DNA of 7,907 bases from an uncultured Erysipelotrichaceae bacterium (GTDB lineage: Bacteria; Bacillota_I; Bacilli_A; RF39; UBA660). Of this stretch, positions 1-4,624 are shown piece by piece (position 1 is the stretch's first letter; each line of letters opens with the position of its first letter). Location: contig CATOOY010000051.1 of NCBI GenBank assembly GCA_951801995.1, positions 1 to 7,907 of the forward strand, given 5' to 3'. The notes under the pieces were generated by a model that did no database searches, was not told the origin of the DNA, and saw nothing but the letters and a program-made list of their open reading frames with translations. The translations under genes were made by a program, and so were the position numbers.

Positions 1-2
1 AT

Positions 3-248
3 GAATTAATAGAAACCTTTCAAATAAAAAGATCATTATCAAAAAAAGGATGTCCATATGACAATGCAGTAGCAGAAGCAACTTATAAAATTATAAAAAC
101 GGAGTTTGCATATAATAGATGTTTTGATTCTTTTGAAGAGTTAGAACGCGAATTATTTGATTATGTGAATTGGTATAACAACATTCGCATTCATGGTTCT
201 CTAGATTATCAGAAACCTGCTCATTACAGATTGCAAGTGTCCTTATAA
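3..248 (+). CDS. IS3-family transposase (OrfB), C-terminal part
   Basis: This is the last 81 codons of an IS3-family DDE transposase, the enzyme that cuts and joins the element's ends. The frame is open from position 3 and ends at TAA 246-248. Recognisable family blocks are SKKGCPYDNAVAEATYK, where the Glu of VAEAT is the third residue of the DDE triad, followed by FDSFEELERELFDYVNWYNN and the C-terminal RIHGSLDYQKPAHY. Together these match the end of the rve integrase core of IS3/IS150-type enzymes. The two catalytic Asp residues and the helix-turn-helix partner OrfA lie upstream of the window. No frameshift or internal stop is visible in this part, so the gene may be intact. Confidence 0.93.
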   Translation, partial: ELIETFQIKRSLSKKGCPYDNAVAEATYKIIKTEFAYNRCFDSFEELERELFDYVNWYNNIRIHGSLDYQKPAHYRLQVSL

Positions 249-250
249 AA

Positions 251-277
251 TTTGTCTAAAAAACTGTTGACAATCCA
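251..277 (+). repeat. Probable right terminal inverted repeat of the IS, with outward -35
   Basis: The short segment between the transposase stop and flanking DNA has the quasi-symmetrical core TTGTC...GACAA (252-273) and ends TTGACAATCCA. It contains a perfect -35 hexamer TTGACA (267-272) pointing out of the element. Seventeen bases further on, the flanking DNA offers TAAAAG (290-295), matching the -10 consensus at four of six positions. A weak hybrid promoter reading rightward is therefore possible. The repeat is inferred from one end only. Confidence 0.5.
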
Positions 278-387
278 ATAATAGTTTAGTAAAAGTAATA
301 GAGAAAGAAGTTAAAAAATTGGATAGTAAACTTAATTCTATAGATATTAACGATATTTTAAGAATAATGGGTTATCCTAATGAATAA
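278..387 (+). pseudogene. 3' remnant of a gene cut by the IS, possibly Abi-like
   Basis: A frame continues from the IS edge to TAA 385-387 and has no start codon of its own preceded by a ribosome binding site. It encodes about 35 residues, rich in Lys, Ile and Asp, ending INDILRIMGYPNE. The xxxMG(F/Y)P ending resembles the C-termini of Abi_2-family (abortive-infection-like) proteins, which often finish with a GFP(E/K)N-type motif. This is a weak, short resemblance. The simplest reading is that the IS inserted into the 3' part of this gene and the 5' part lies beyond the element. It could also be chance open frame in degraded DNA. Confidence 0.35.
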
Positions 388-400
388 ATATAAATTTTTA

Positions 401-409
401 TAGTATAAT
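401..409 (+). promoter_or_regulatory. -10 promoter element of tandem RNA unit 1
   Basis: TATAAT lies at 404-409, preceded by TA where an extended -10 would have TG. There is no recognisable -35. The first base of the RNA stem (G416) lies six bases beyond the hexamer, exactly as in unit 2, which fits a transcription start at or next to G416. Confidence 0.5.
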
Positions 410-415
410 ATTAAT

Positions 416-482
416 GAGTGGTGCTTAGAAAACTTTTGAAGCTCTAAGTCATTCAAAGCCTAGTTTTCATAACTAGGTTTTT
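416..482 (+). ncRNA. Tandem structured small RNA, unit 1
   Basis: This is a predicted RNA of about 67 nt that I cannot name. Stem P1 is GAGTG (416-420) with CATTC (450-454). A GTG/T internal loop follows, then stem P2, CTTAGA (424-429) with TCTAAG (443-448), closed by the 13-nt loop AAACTTTTGAAGC (430-442). Inside the loop CTT and AAG could pair further. A terminator hairpin (455-482) follows at once. Unit 2 has the same element lengths and an almost identical loop, while its stems differ by pair-preserving changes. No open reading frame of note lies inside. It is more likely a trans-acting small RNA than a leader, since it has its own promoter and terminator. Confidence 0.68.
455..482 (+). 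terminator. Rho-independent terminator of RNA unit 1
   Basis: CCTAGTT (459-465) pairs perfectly with AACTAGG (471-477) around the loop TTCAT. The stem can extend by a G·T and three A-T pairs into the flanking AAA and TTT. A run of five T (478-482) follows. Confidence 0.85.
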
Positions 483-483
483 A

Positions 484-492
484 TGTTATAAT
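484..492 (+). promoter_or_regulatory. Extended -10 promoter of RNA unit 2
   Basis: TGTTATAAT is a perfect extended -10 element (hexamer 487-492). A possible -35, TTTTCA (464-469, four of six matches), sits 17 bases upstream inside the terminator loop of unit 1. The stem of unit 2 begins at G499, six bases past the hexamer, so transcription probably starts there. Confidence 0.65.
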
Positions 493-498
493 TTGATA

Positions 499-573
499 GA
501 TTGGTATTTAAGAAACTTACGAAGCCTTAAGTCAATTTACCTAATTTCTTTTTATGGAAGTTGGGTATTTTTT
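499..573 (+). ncRNA. Tandem structured small RNA, unit 2
   Basis: This is the second copy of the structured RNA, about 75 nt long. P1 is GATTG (499-503) with CAATT (533-537). The internal loop is GTA against a single T. P2 is TTTAAG (507-512) with CTTAAG (526-531), and the 13-nt loop is AAACTTACGAAGC (513-525), identical to unit 1 at 11 of 13 bases. Three pairs differ from unit 1 at both partners yet still pair: G-C to A-T and A-T to G-C in P2, and G·T to T-A in P1. That pattern is expected of a selected RNA structure. Its own terminator follows directly (538-573). The family is not recognised, and its function and targets are unknown. Confidence 0.7.
538..573 (+). terminator. Rho-independent terminator of RNA unit 2
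   Basis: An 11-bp stem with two G·T pairs joins TACCTAATTTC (538-548) to GAAGTTGGGTA (557-567) over an 8-nt loop. Six T (568-573) follow. An ATG at 554 lies in the loop and is in frame with the next gene. It is not a credible start because it sits inside this terminator and has no ribosome binding site. Confidence 0.88.
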
Positions 574-585
574 ATGTATTATTTG

Positions 586-594
586 TGCTATAAT
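586..594 (+). promoter_or_regulatory. Extended -10 promoter of the 97-aa membrane protein gene
   Basis: TGCTATAAT is a perfect extended -10 element without a recognisable -35. The expected start near 601 leaves a short leader containing AGGAGGT at 608-614. Confidence 0.6.
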
Positions 595-619
595 AATTAT
601 TATATTCAGGAGGTTAATT

Positions 620-913
620 ATGTACCAAATAATAAGTTTTATAAGTTTTTGTATTAGAGCATGGTTATGTTATAATACGATTGATAATATTCCTATATTA
701 TCTAACCCAATTGCAAATAGTATTTTATTAGAAGTAGTCTCTCTTTACACGATTTTAATGATTATAAGTAGAGCAATTGTAGGAACATTTTATAAACATG
801 GAGATGCACCAGTTTTTGGAGCAATTGCTTATTTCTTTATTTATATTATAAATTTAGGAATAATGTATTTATTAATGCTAGTTTTAACAAAAATTGGATT
901 ATTACCAATATAA
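620..913 (+). CDS. Small three-segment membrane protein, unknown family (97 aa)
   Basis: The start is ATG 620, chosen because AGGAGGT (608-614) sits five bases upstream and an extended -10 promoter lies just before it. The in-frame ATG at 554 falls inside a terminator and is rejected. The product is strongly hydrophobic. A first segment at about residues 4-18 contains an Arg and may only skim the membrane. Clear membrane spans lie at about 34-55 and 65-89. A short polar hairpin (YKHGDAP, 58-64) joins the two spans. No catalytic or binding motif is visible and I do not recognise the family. Possible roles include a phage, toxin or immunity-type small membrane protein, or a transporter accessory, but nothing in the sequence selects among these. 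It is transcribed alone. Confidence 0.72.
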   Translation: MYQIISFISFCIRAWLCYNTIDNIPILSNPIANSILLEVVSLYTILMIISRAIVGTFYKHGDAPVFGAIAYFFIYIINLGIMYLLMLVLTKIGLLPI

Positions 914-934
914 GTACAATGTAAAACTTGAATA

Positions 935-943
935 TGATATAAT
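935..943 (+). promoter_or_regulatory. Extended -10 promoter reading into a non-coding stretch
   Basis: TGATATAAT matches TGNTATAAT exactly and lies 21 bases after the previous stop codon. No gene start follows for more than 200 bases, and a terminator sits at 1071-1104. The promoter would therefore make an untranslated RNA of roughly 150 nt. Confidence 0.45.
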
Positions 944-949
944 TAATTT

Positions 950-1104
950 GGATGTAGAATAATTCTTCATTTAAGTTGAATTTATATATTGCCTCCCAAA
1001 CAAAGCAGTGGTACAAGCTGTTATACATGCTAGAGAAAGTTAGTGGTTGAATTTCTTTTATTTATATTATTTTCCATCTTTTTTGATGGAAATTCCTTTT
1101 TTTC
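950..1104 (+). ncRNA. Candidate untranslated RNA between genes
   Basis: The stretch between the 97-aa protein gene and the next gene has no credible coding frame on either strand. It is bracketed by an extended -10 promoter (935-943) and a strong terminator (1071-1104). Possible stems are AGCAG with CTGTT around 1013-1031 and AATTC with GAATT bracketing much of the interior. It does not share the loop motif of the tandem RNAs at 416-573. I considered SRP RNA, 6S RNA, tmRNA and a T-box leader and saw none of their conserved cores. It could instead be merely the trailer of the upstream gene. Confidence 0.3.
1071..1104 (+). terminator. Rho-independent terminator
   Basis: TTTCCATC (1071-1078) pairs perfectly with GATGGAAA (1085-1092) around a loop of six T. 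TTCC and a run of seven T follow. It closes either the candidate RNA that begins near 950 or read-through from the 97-aa protein gene. Confidence 0.87.
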
Positions 1105-1156
1105 TTGACAAAGATATTCATTATATAATAAAATTGCATAAAATATATGTTATAAT
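1105..1156 (+). promoter_or_regulatory. Promoter region of the anchored low-complexity protein gene
   Basis: Two overlapping candidates are visible. TTGACA (1105-1110) with TAAAAT (1129-1134) has 18-base spacing. A perfect extended -10, TGTTATAAT (1148-1156), has no -35 at the right distance. The second lies closest to the gene and starts transcription just before its AGGAGG. Confidence 0.6.
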
Positions 1157-1180
1157 ATAAAAGATTAGGAGGAACAAAAT

Positions 1181-1792
1181 ATGTTTAGAAAAAGTTTACA
1201 AATAGTATTTGTAGTAACTACTGTAGTAGGGGGAGCAGTGGTTGAAAATTTACCTATGCTTTATCAATTCCCTATCACTATTAGCCAGTCAAGATTATCC
1301 TATAAAAAAGAAGCTGCATCTAGTTCAACTATACAAAAAAATAAGGATTCTGAGAATTTTATTTCAGTAACTGTTGAAGTGGAAGAAACAGAGAATTCCA
1401 ATATGGTAAATTCTGATAAGAAGAATTCTAGTAATAATTATAAAAATAATAATGATACTAATAAACAAATAGATACAACTCCTTTTTCACAAAATGTAAA
1501 TAGTGATGTGCATACGAATGAAAAGACGAGTGCTATTTCTACTCCTGAAGTGAAAATTCCAACACTTTATTATGATAGAACTACTTCTATTTATGAAAAT
1601 GATAATAAAACTTTAATAAGAGTAGAATATTATGTAAATAATAAACTTACTTATTATTCTAGAGTGGAACAGTTTGATGTTACGACAAATTCCTATGTTG
1701 AAAAAATTTATAAATATAATTATGAAACCAATACAGAAATTTTAGTGCGTACAGATGTGTATTCTAATGGTAAGTTAGTAAAATCCTATTGA
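1181..1792 (+). CDS. Membrane-anchored or secreted protein with Ser/Asn-rich linker (203 aa)
   Basis: The start is ATG 1181, eight bases after AGGAGG (1167-1172). The N-terminus MFRKSLQIVFVVTTVVGG has positive residues followed by a hydrophobic stretch (about 6-22) typical of a signal anchor. No lipobox Cys is present, so export with an uncleaved or unusual signal is likely. Residues 45-120 are a disordered Ser/Asn/Lys/Thr-rich linker. The last 75 or so residues (about 128-203) are Tyr- and Asn-rich and beta-like. They contain two similar hairpin units, YYVNNKLTYY and VYSNGKLVKSY, recalling the YxNGKL units of MORN-like or toxin-associated repeat proteins. The family is not recognised. The layout (anchor, spacer, small outer domain) suggests presentation at the cell surface. 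The gene has its own promoter and terminator. Confidence 0.75.
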   Translation: MFRKSLQIVFVVTTVVGGAVVENLPMLYQFPITISQSRLSYKKEAASSSTIQKNKDSENFISVTVEVEETENSNMVNSDKKNSSNNYKNNNDTNKQIDTTPFSQNVNSDVHTNEKTSAISTPEVKIPTLYYDRTTSIYENDNKTLIRVEYYVNNKLTYYSRVEQFDVTTNSYVEKIYKYNYETNTEILVRTDVYSNGKLVKSY

Positions 1793-1845
1793 TAAAAATA
1801 TTTCGAATTTTATTTGATAGAAATTGTGTCTTTTAACTAGGGTGG

Positions 1846-1871
1846 GACTTATTATATTAAGTCTTTTTTTT
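1846..1871 (+). terminator. Rho-independent terminator after the 203-aa gene
   Basis: GACTTA (1846-1851) pairs perfectly with TAAGTC (1858-1863) over a six-base loop, followed by eight T (1864-1871). The preceding AGGGTGGGAC superficially recalls a T-box core, but no T-box stem I or regulated gene fits. Confidence 0.85.
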
Positions 1872-1931
1872 GTCAAATTCATTATATTTTTAAATTTTTA
1901 GTAGGAGATAATAGAAAAAAAAGAAGAAAAT

Positions 1932-1940
1932 TGTTATAAT
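1932..1940 (+). promoter_or_regulatory. Extended -10 promoter of the sugar kinase gene
   Basis: TGTTATAAT is a perfect extended -10 element (hexamer 1935-1940). No -35 is recognisable 16-18 bases upstream, where the sequence is A-rich. It is followed by AAGGAG at 1952-1957 and the kinase start at 1966. Confidence 0.62.
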
Positions 1941-1965
1941 AAAATAAAAGTAAGGAGAAATTAAA

Positions 1966-2865
1966 ATGAAGAAAATTGTATGTATTGGTCTTGCTAATTA
2001 TGATATAACAATGCCACTTGATTCTTTTCCTATTGAAAATACCAAAAATAGAATTGAGGAAGTAATTGAGTGTGGTGGGGGGCCTGCTTCTACTGCTGCT
2101 TATACACTTGGGAAATGGGGGGCTAATGTTTTTTTTCTTGGTGTTATTGGGAATGATTTATATGGAAATATATTAAAAGAAGAATTTAAAAGTGCAAATG
2201 TGAATATTGATTTTTTAGAAATAAATGATTCATTTTCTACACCTGTTTCTCATATTATTGTAAATAAGGAGAAGGGAACTAGAACTACACTTACCTATCG
2301 GAAACCTATTGTTATGAATCCAGTTTCTTTTCCTTATCACCCAGATTATATTTTAACAGATGGACAAGAATATGCTCTTTCTAAAAAAATGATTTTAGAA
2401 AATAAAGAGGCTGTTTCTATTATTGATGCTGGAAGAACAGAGGATACAATATTAGAATTATGTACATTTTGTGATTATGTGATTTGTTCTAAAGATTTTG
2501 CTGAAAAGGTAACTGGTCTTTCTTTTGACTTTGCGGATAATACTTCGCTTCAAAATATTTATTTAAAATTAAAGGATAAATTTAAAGGACATATTATTGT
2601 TACTTTAGAAGCTAAGGGATGTTTATATGAACAAGATGGGGAATTAAAAATTATGACATCCCTTGTGATTGACGCAGTAGATTCTACAGGTGCAGGAGAT
2701 ATTTTTCATGGTGCTTTTGTTTATGCTCTTTCCAATGGTTATGATTTTGAAAAGTGTCTTCAAATATCTAACACAGCAGGGGCTGTTTCTACGAAAAGAA
2801 TTGGTGGAAGATATTCTGTTCCAACAAAGGAAGAAGTAAGAGAGTATATCCATGACTTTAGATGA
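1966..2865 (+). CDS. PfkB-family (ribokinase-like) carbohydrate kinase
   Basis: This is a cytoplasmic ATP-dependent kinase of the PfkB/ribokinase family, which phosphorylates sugars, nucleosides or related alcohols. Its 299 residues are the usual family length. The N-terminal substrate-binding region has GLANYDIT (8-15) and the Gly-rich GGGPASTAA (37-45, PfkB signature 1 region). The C-terminal nucleotide-binding and catalytic block is DAVDSTGAGDIFHGAF (236-251, PfkB signature 2), with Asp245 of GAGD as the expected catalytic base. The anion-hole Gly-Ala-Gly is intact, so the enzyme should be active. The substrate cannot be read from sequence; ribokinase, fructokinase, 2-keto-3-deoxygluconate and nucleoside kinases all share this fold. 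The start is supported by AAGGAG (1952-1957) eight bases upstream. The last 14 bases overlap the next gene, implying coupled translation. Confidence 0.93.
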   Translation: MKKIVCIGLANYDITMPLDSFPIENTKNRIEEVIECGGGPASTAAYTLGKWGANVFFLGVIGNDLYGNILKEEFKSANVNIDFLEINDSFSTPVSHIIVNKEKGTRTTLTYRKPIVMNPVSFPYHPDYILTDGQEYALSKKMILENKEAVSIIDAGRTEDTILELCTFCDYVICSKDFAEKVTGLSFDFADNTSLQNIYLKLKDKFKGHIIVTLEAKGCLYEQDGELKIMTSLVIDAVDSTGAGDIFHGAFVYALSNGYDFEKCLQISNTAGAVSTKRIGGRYSVPTKEEVREYIHDFR

Positions 2866-3118
2866 TATTTTATTTATGTCTCATTTGCCAACTTTGGATT
2901 TACATGGTTATGATGAGATGAGTGCTAGAGTTGCTATTTGTGATTTTATCCGTGATAATCATAAGATGAAAAATACTTTTGTTGTTATTATTCATGGTGT
3001 GGGAGCAGGTGTTTTGCGAAAAGCTACACAAGGGGTTTTGCAAATGAATAAAAATGTTTTTGCTTTTAAGGTGTCTAATTTTAATCAGGGTTGTACAATT
3101 GTACAAATAAAAAATTGA
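2852..3118 (+). CDS. Small stand-alone Smr-domain protein (88 aa)
   Basis: The protein is an almost bare Smr domain, the nuclease or nucleic-acid-binding module found at the C-terminus of MutS2 and as stand-alone proteins. Diagnostic blocks are LDLHGY (15-20, the LDLHG motif with its His), IIHGVGAGVLRKA (46-58, the HGxGxGxLR motif) and GCTIV (80-84). All expected conserved residues are present, so it is probably functional. The start ATG 2852 lies inside the kinase gene and lacks a strong ribosome binding site (only an AAGAGAG-like stretch), consistent with translational coupling. ATG 2876 (Met9) would also retain the whole domain. The kinase-Smr pairing has no obvious biochemical logic and may be simple co-transcription. 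Its role in DNA or RNA processing is inferred from the family only. Confidence 0.9.
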   Translation: MTLDDILFMSHLPTLDLHGYDEMSARVAICDFIRDNHKMKNTFVVIIHGVGAGVLRKATQGVLQMNKNVFAFKVSNFNQGCTIVQIKN

Positions 3119-3120
3119 CT

Positions 3121-3158
3121 TTCACTTTCTGCTTGTGATACAATTGAAGTGGCAGAAA
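3121..3158 (+). other. Imperfect hairpin or pseudoknot-capable segment after the Smr gene
   Basis: TTTCTGC (3126-3132) pairs perfectly with GCAGAAA (3152-3158), enclosing a smaller TTGT/ACAA hairpin (3133-3143). CACTT (3123-3127) can also pair with AAGTG (3147-3151), crossing the first stem. No T-run follows directly, so this is at best a weak terminator. Confidence 0.35.
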
Positions 3159-3188
3159 TTAAAAATTTTGTATATTTAATAAAATTGC

Positions 3189-3217
3189 TTGACAAAATAG
3201 AAATCTTATGTTAGAGT
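3189..3217 (+). promoter_or_regulatory. Promoter of the two-gene surface operon
   Basis: A perfect -35 TTGACA (3189-3194) is 17 bases from TAGAGT (3212-3217, four of six matches to TATAAT), which also has the extended -10 TG at 3209-3210. This is the only promoter in the window with both a consensus -35 at correct spacing and an extended -10. Transcription would start near 3224, just before the G-rich ribosome binding site at 3234-3241. Confidence 0.68.
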
Positions 3218-3247
3218 ATGCCGTAACCAAGAAAGAGGGGGAAAATT

Positions 3248-4606
3248 ATGTACGAAGAAAGAAAAGATAAATTTTCAGTTAAGGACTTGGTTTTACAAAT
3301 ATTAGTTATCTCATTATTTGTATTCTTGTTATTATGGTTATTTCCAACAAAAAGTGATTTAAATAAAATCAATTTAGGTTCTAATAAAAATAATAATGAT
3401 ACAAATTCAGTTCTTTATGACCGCATTTTTAATGAAAACATTATTGCTATGAAAGATGCTGCTAAAAGTTATTATACAACACCACGTCTTCCACAAAATG
3501 TTGGTGATAAGGTAAAAATGACATTAGGCGAAATGCTTGATAAGAAGATTATTTTACCTTTTACTGATAAAAATGGTAAGGCTTGTGATAAGGAAAAATC
3601 ATATGTTGAAATAACTAAAGAGAATGAAGAAGAATATATCATGAAAGTAAATTTAAAATGTTCTTCTGAAGAGAATTATTTACTTGTCTACATGGGATGC
3701 TATGATTACTGTAAAACTACAGTTTGTGAAAAGAATAAAGAGGATGTTGCAACTCCAATTATTCGTAAGGTGGTAACACCACAACAATCTGTTACTAATA
3801 TTGTAAATAATATTACAAATATTGTTATCAATCAGGTTTGTCCAGATTGTAATCCAACACCTACGCCACCAGATCCTACAAAGGAATATATTTGCGAATA
3901 TATTAAAGTTACAAATGGTTCATTTTCAAATTGGTCTTCTTGGTCTGACTGGACAGATACACAACAATATCCAACACAGTTAAAACAAGTAAAAAGTAAG
4001 ACAATACGTACTACTGTAGATCAAAAGATTTTGACAGGATATAATGTTATTACTTATAGAGATGAAAATAAACCAATTTATAAGCAGGTACAAGTTCAAT
4101 CTGGTACTAAAACAGAAAAAGTTTGTGCTTCTTATGGAACAAGAGTTGAACCAAATGGTTCTTATGTTTATGGTGCATGGCAAGATGCAGGTCTTGTAAA
4201 ACTATATGATGCTGTTGCTCCTTCAGATGCTAGTGATACTGTAAGATATATTTGGGTATCTTCTGGTACTGATAACTGTGAGAATTGTGATTATAGAGCT
4301 TACAATGTTTATCGTAAACAAACAAGAACTAAAACAGCTGGTACACATAATGTAACTTATTGTACAGGATATACTACAAAAACAATACCACTTTATAAAA
4401 CCGTTAATGTTTTAACAGGGTATGGAACAAGTGAAAAAAGGGAACCTGTTTATAAAAATGTACAAAGTGTTGTAGATAAAAAATATTATAGCTACCGTAC
4501 TAGAAAAGTTACAGGTGGTTCTCAAGATATAAAATGGGATGTTTGTGAAGGTTCATCCCTTGTAAATGATGGATATTCTCCTACTGGGAATAAAAAAGAA
4601 AAATAA
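3248..4606 (+). CDS. Single-pass membrane protein with thrombospondin-like Trp motif and Tyr/Thr-rich repeats (452 aa)
   Basis: I do not recognise a named family. The start is supported by AGAGGGGG (3234-3241). A short positively charged N-terminus is followed by one membrane span (about 14-32), so the rest should be outside the cell. Residues 55-160 form a globular domain (MKDAAKSYYTTPRLPQNV, then GKACDKEKSYVEI) that loosely resembles pseudopilin head domains of some low-GC bacteria, although no prepilin peptidase site is visible. Asn/Val- and Pro-rich linkers follow (about 165-210). The outer region (213-440) contains WSSWSDW (229-235), the WxxWxxW motif of thrombospondin type 1 repeats, with downstream basic KSKTIR-type strands. 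It appears internally duplicated: NGSFSNW (223-229) and NGSYVYGAW (303-311), then IYKQV, LYKTV and VYKNV. There are 13 Cys, several in CxxC or CxxxC pairs. The next gene begins 18 bases after its stop. Confidence 0.78.
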   Translation: MYEERKDKFSVKDLVLQILVISLFVFLLLWLFPTKSDLNKINLGSNKNNNDTNSVLYDRIFNENIIAMKDAAKSYYTTPRLPQNVGDKVKMTLGEMLDKKIILPFTDKNGKACDKEKSYVEITKENEEEYIMKVNLKCSSEENYLLVYMGCYDYCKTTVCEKNKEDVATPIIRKVVTPQQSVTNIVNNITNIVINQVCPDCNPTPTPPDPTKEYICEYIKVTNGSFSNWSSWSDWTDTQQYPTQLKQVKSKTIRTTVDQKILTGYNVITYRDENKPIYKQVQVQSGTKTEKVCASYGTRVEPNGSYVYGAWQDAGLVKLYDAVAPSDASDTVRYIWVSSGTDNCENCDYRAYNVYRKQTRTKTAGTHNVTYCTGYTTKTIPLYKTVNVLTGYGTSEKREPVYKNVQSVVDKKYYSYRTRKVTGGSQDIKWDVCEGSSLVNDGYSPTGNKKEK

Positions 4607-4624
4607 AGATAAGGAGAGATATAT

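Larger units (their letters stand above)
1..277 (+). mobile_element. Right end of an IS3-family insertion sequence (left part outside window)
   Basis: The window opens inside an insertion sequence. It contains the end of the transposase gene (stop at 246-248) and then about 29 non-coding bases. These run to a probable terminus near 277, where the outermost bases read TTGACAATCCA. Read inward this starts TGG, in keeping with the 5'-TG...CA-3' ends usual for IS3-family elements. The exact end is inferred, because the left inverted repeat and the target duplication lie outside the window. An end at 272, just after TTGACA, is also possible. Whether the copy is complete cannot be told. Confidence 0.75.

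Noticed and set aside
554..619. An upstream ATG extending the 97-aa membrane protein to 119 residues
   Set aside because: The ATG lies in the loop of a strong terminator, lacks a ribosome binding site and precedes the likely promoter at 586-594. ATG 620 has AGGAGGT five bases upstream.
846..1028. A 60-codon reverse-strand gene in the region after the 97-aa protein
   Set aside because: It overlaps the end of a well-supported forward gene, has no good ribosome binding site, and shows no recognisable protein features.
1836..1850. T-box riboswitch suggested by AGGGTGGGAC
   Set aside because: The stretch lies at the 3' end of a gene next to an ordinary terminator, without a T-box stem I or specifier loop. 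The downstream gene, a sugar kinase with its own promoter, is not a typical target.
1966..3118. Mycoplasma-type code with TGA as Trp
   Set aside because: TGA ends both the kinase and the Smr protein at the right family lengths, and Trp is written TGG in the genes.
3248..3730. Firm call of a type IV pilin or pseudopilin
   Set aside because: The N-terminus lacks a prepilin peptidase site (Gly followed by Phe/Met and Glu at position 5), and the resemblance of the following domain is only loose. It is mentioned as a possibility only.
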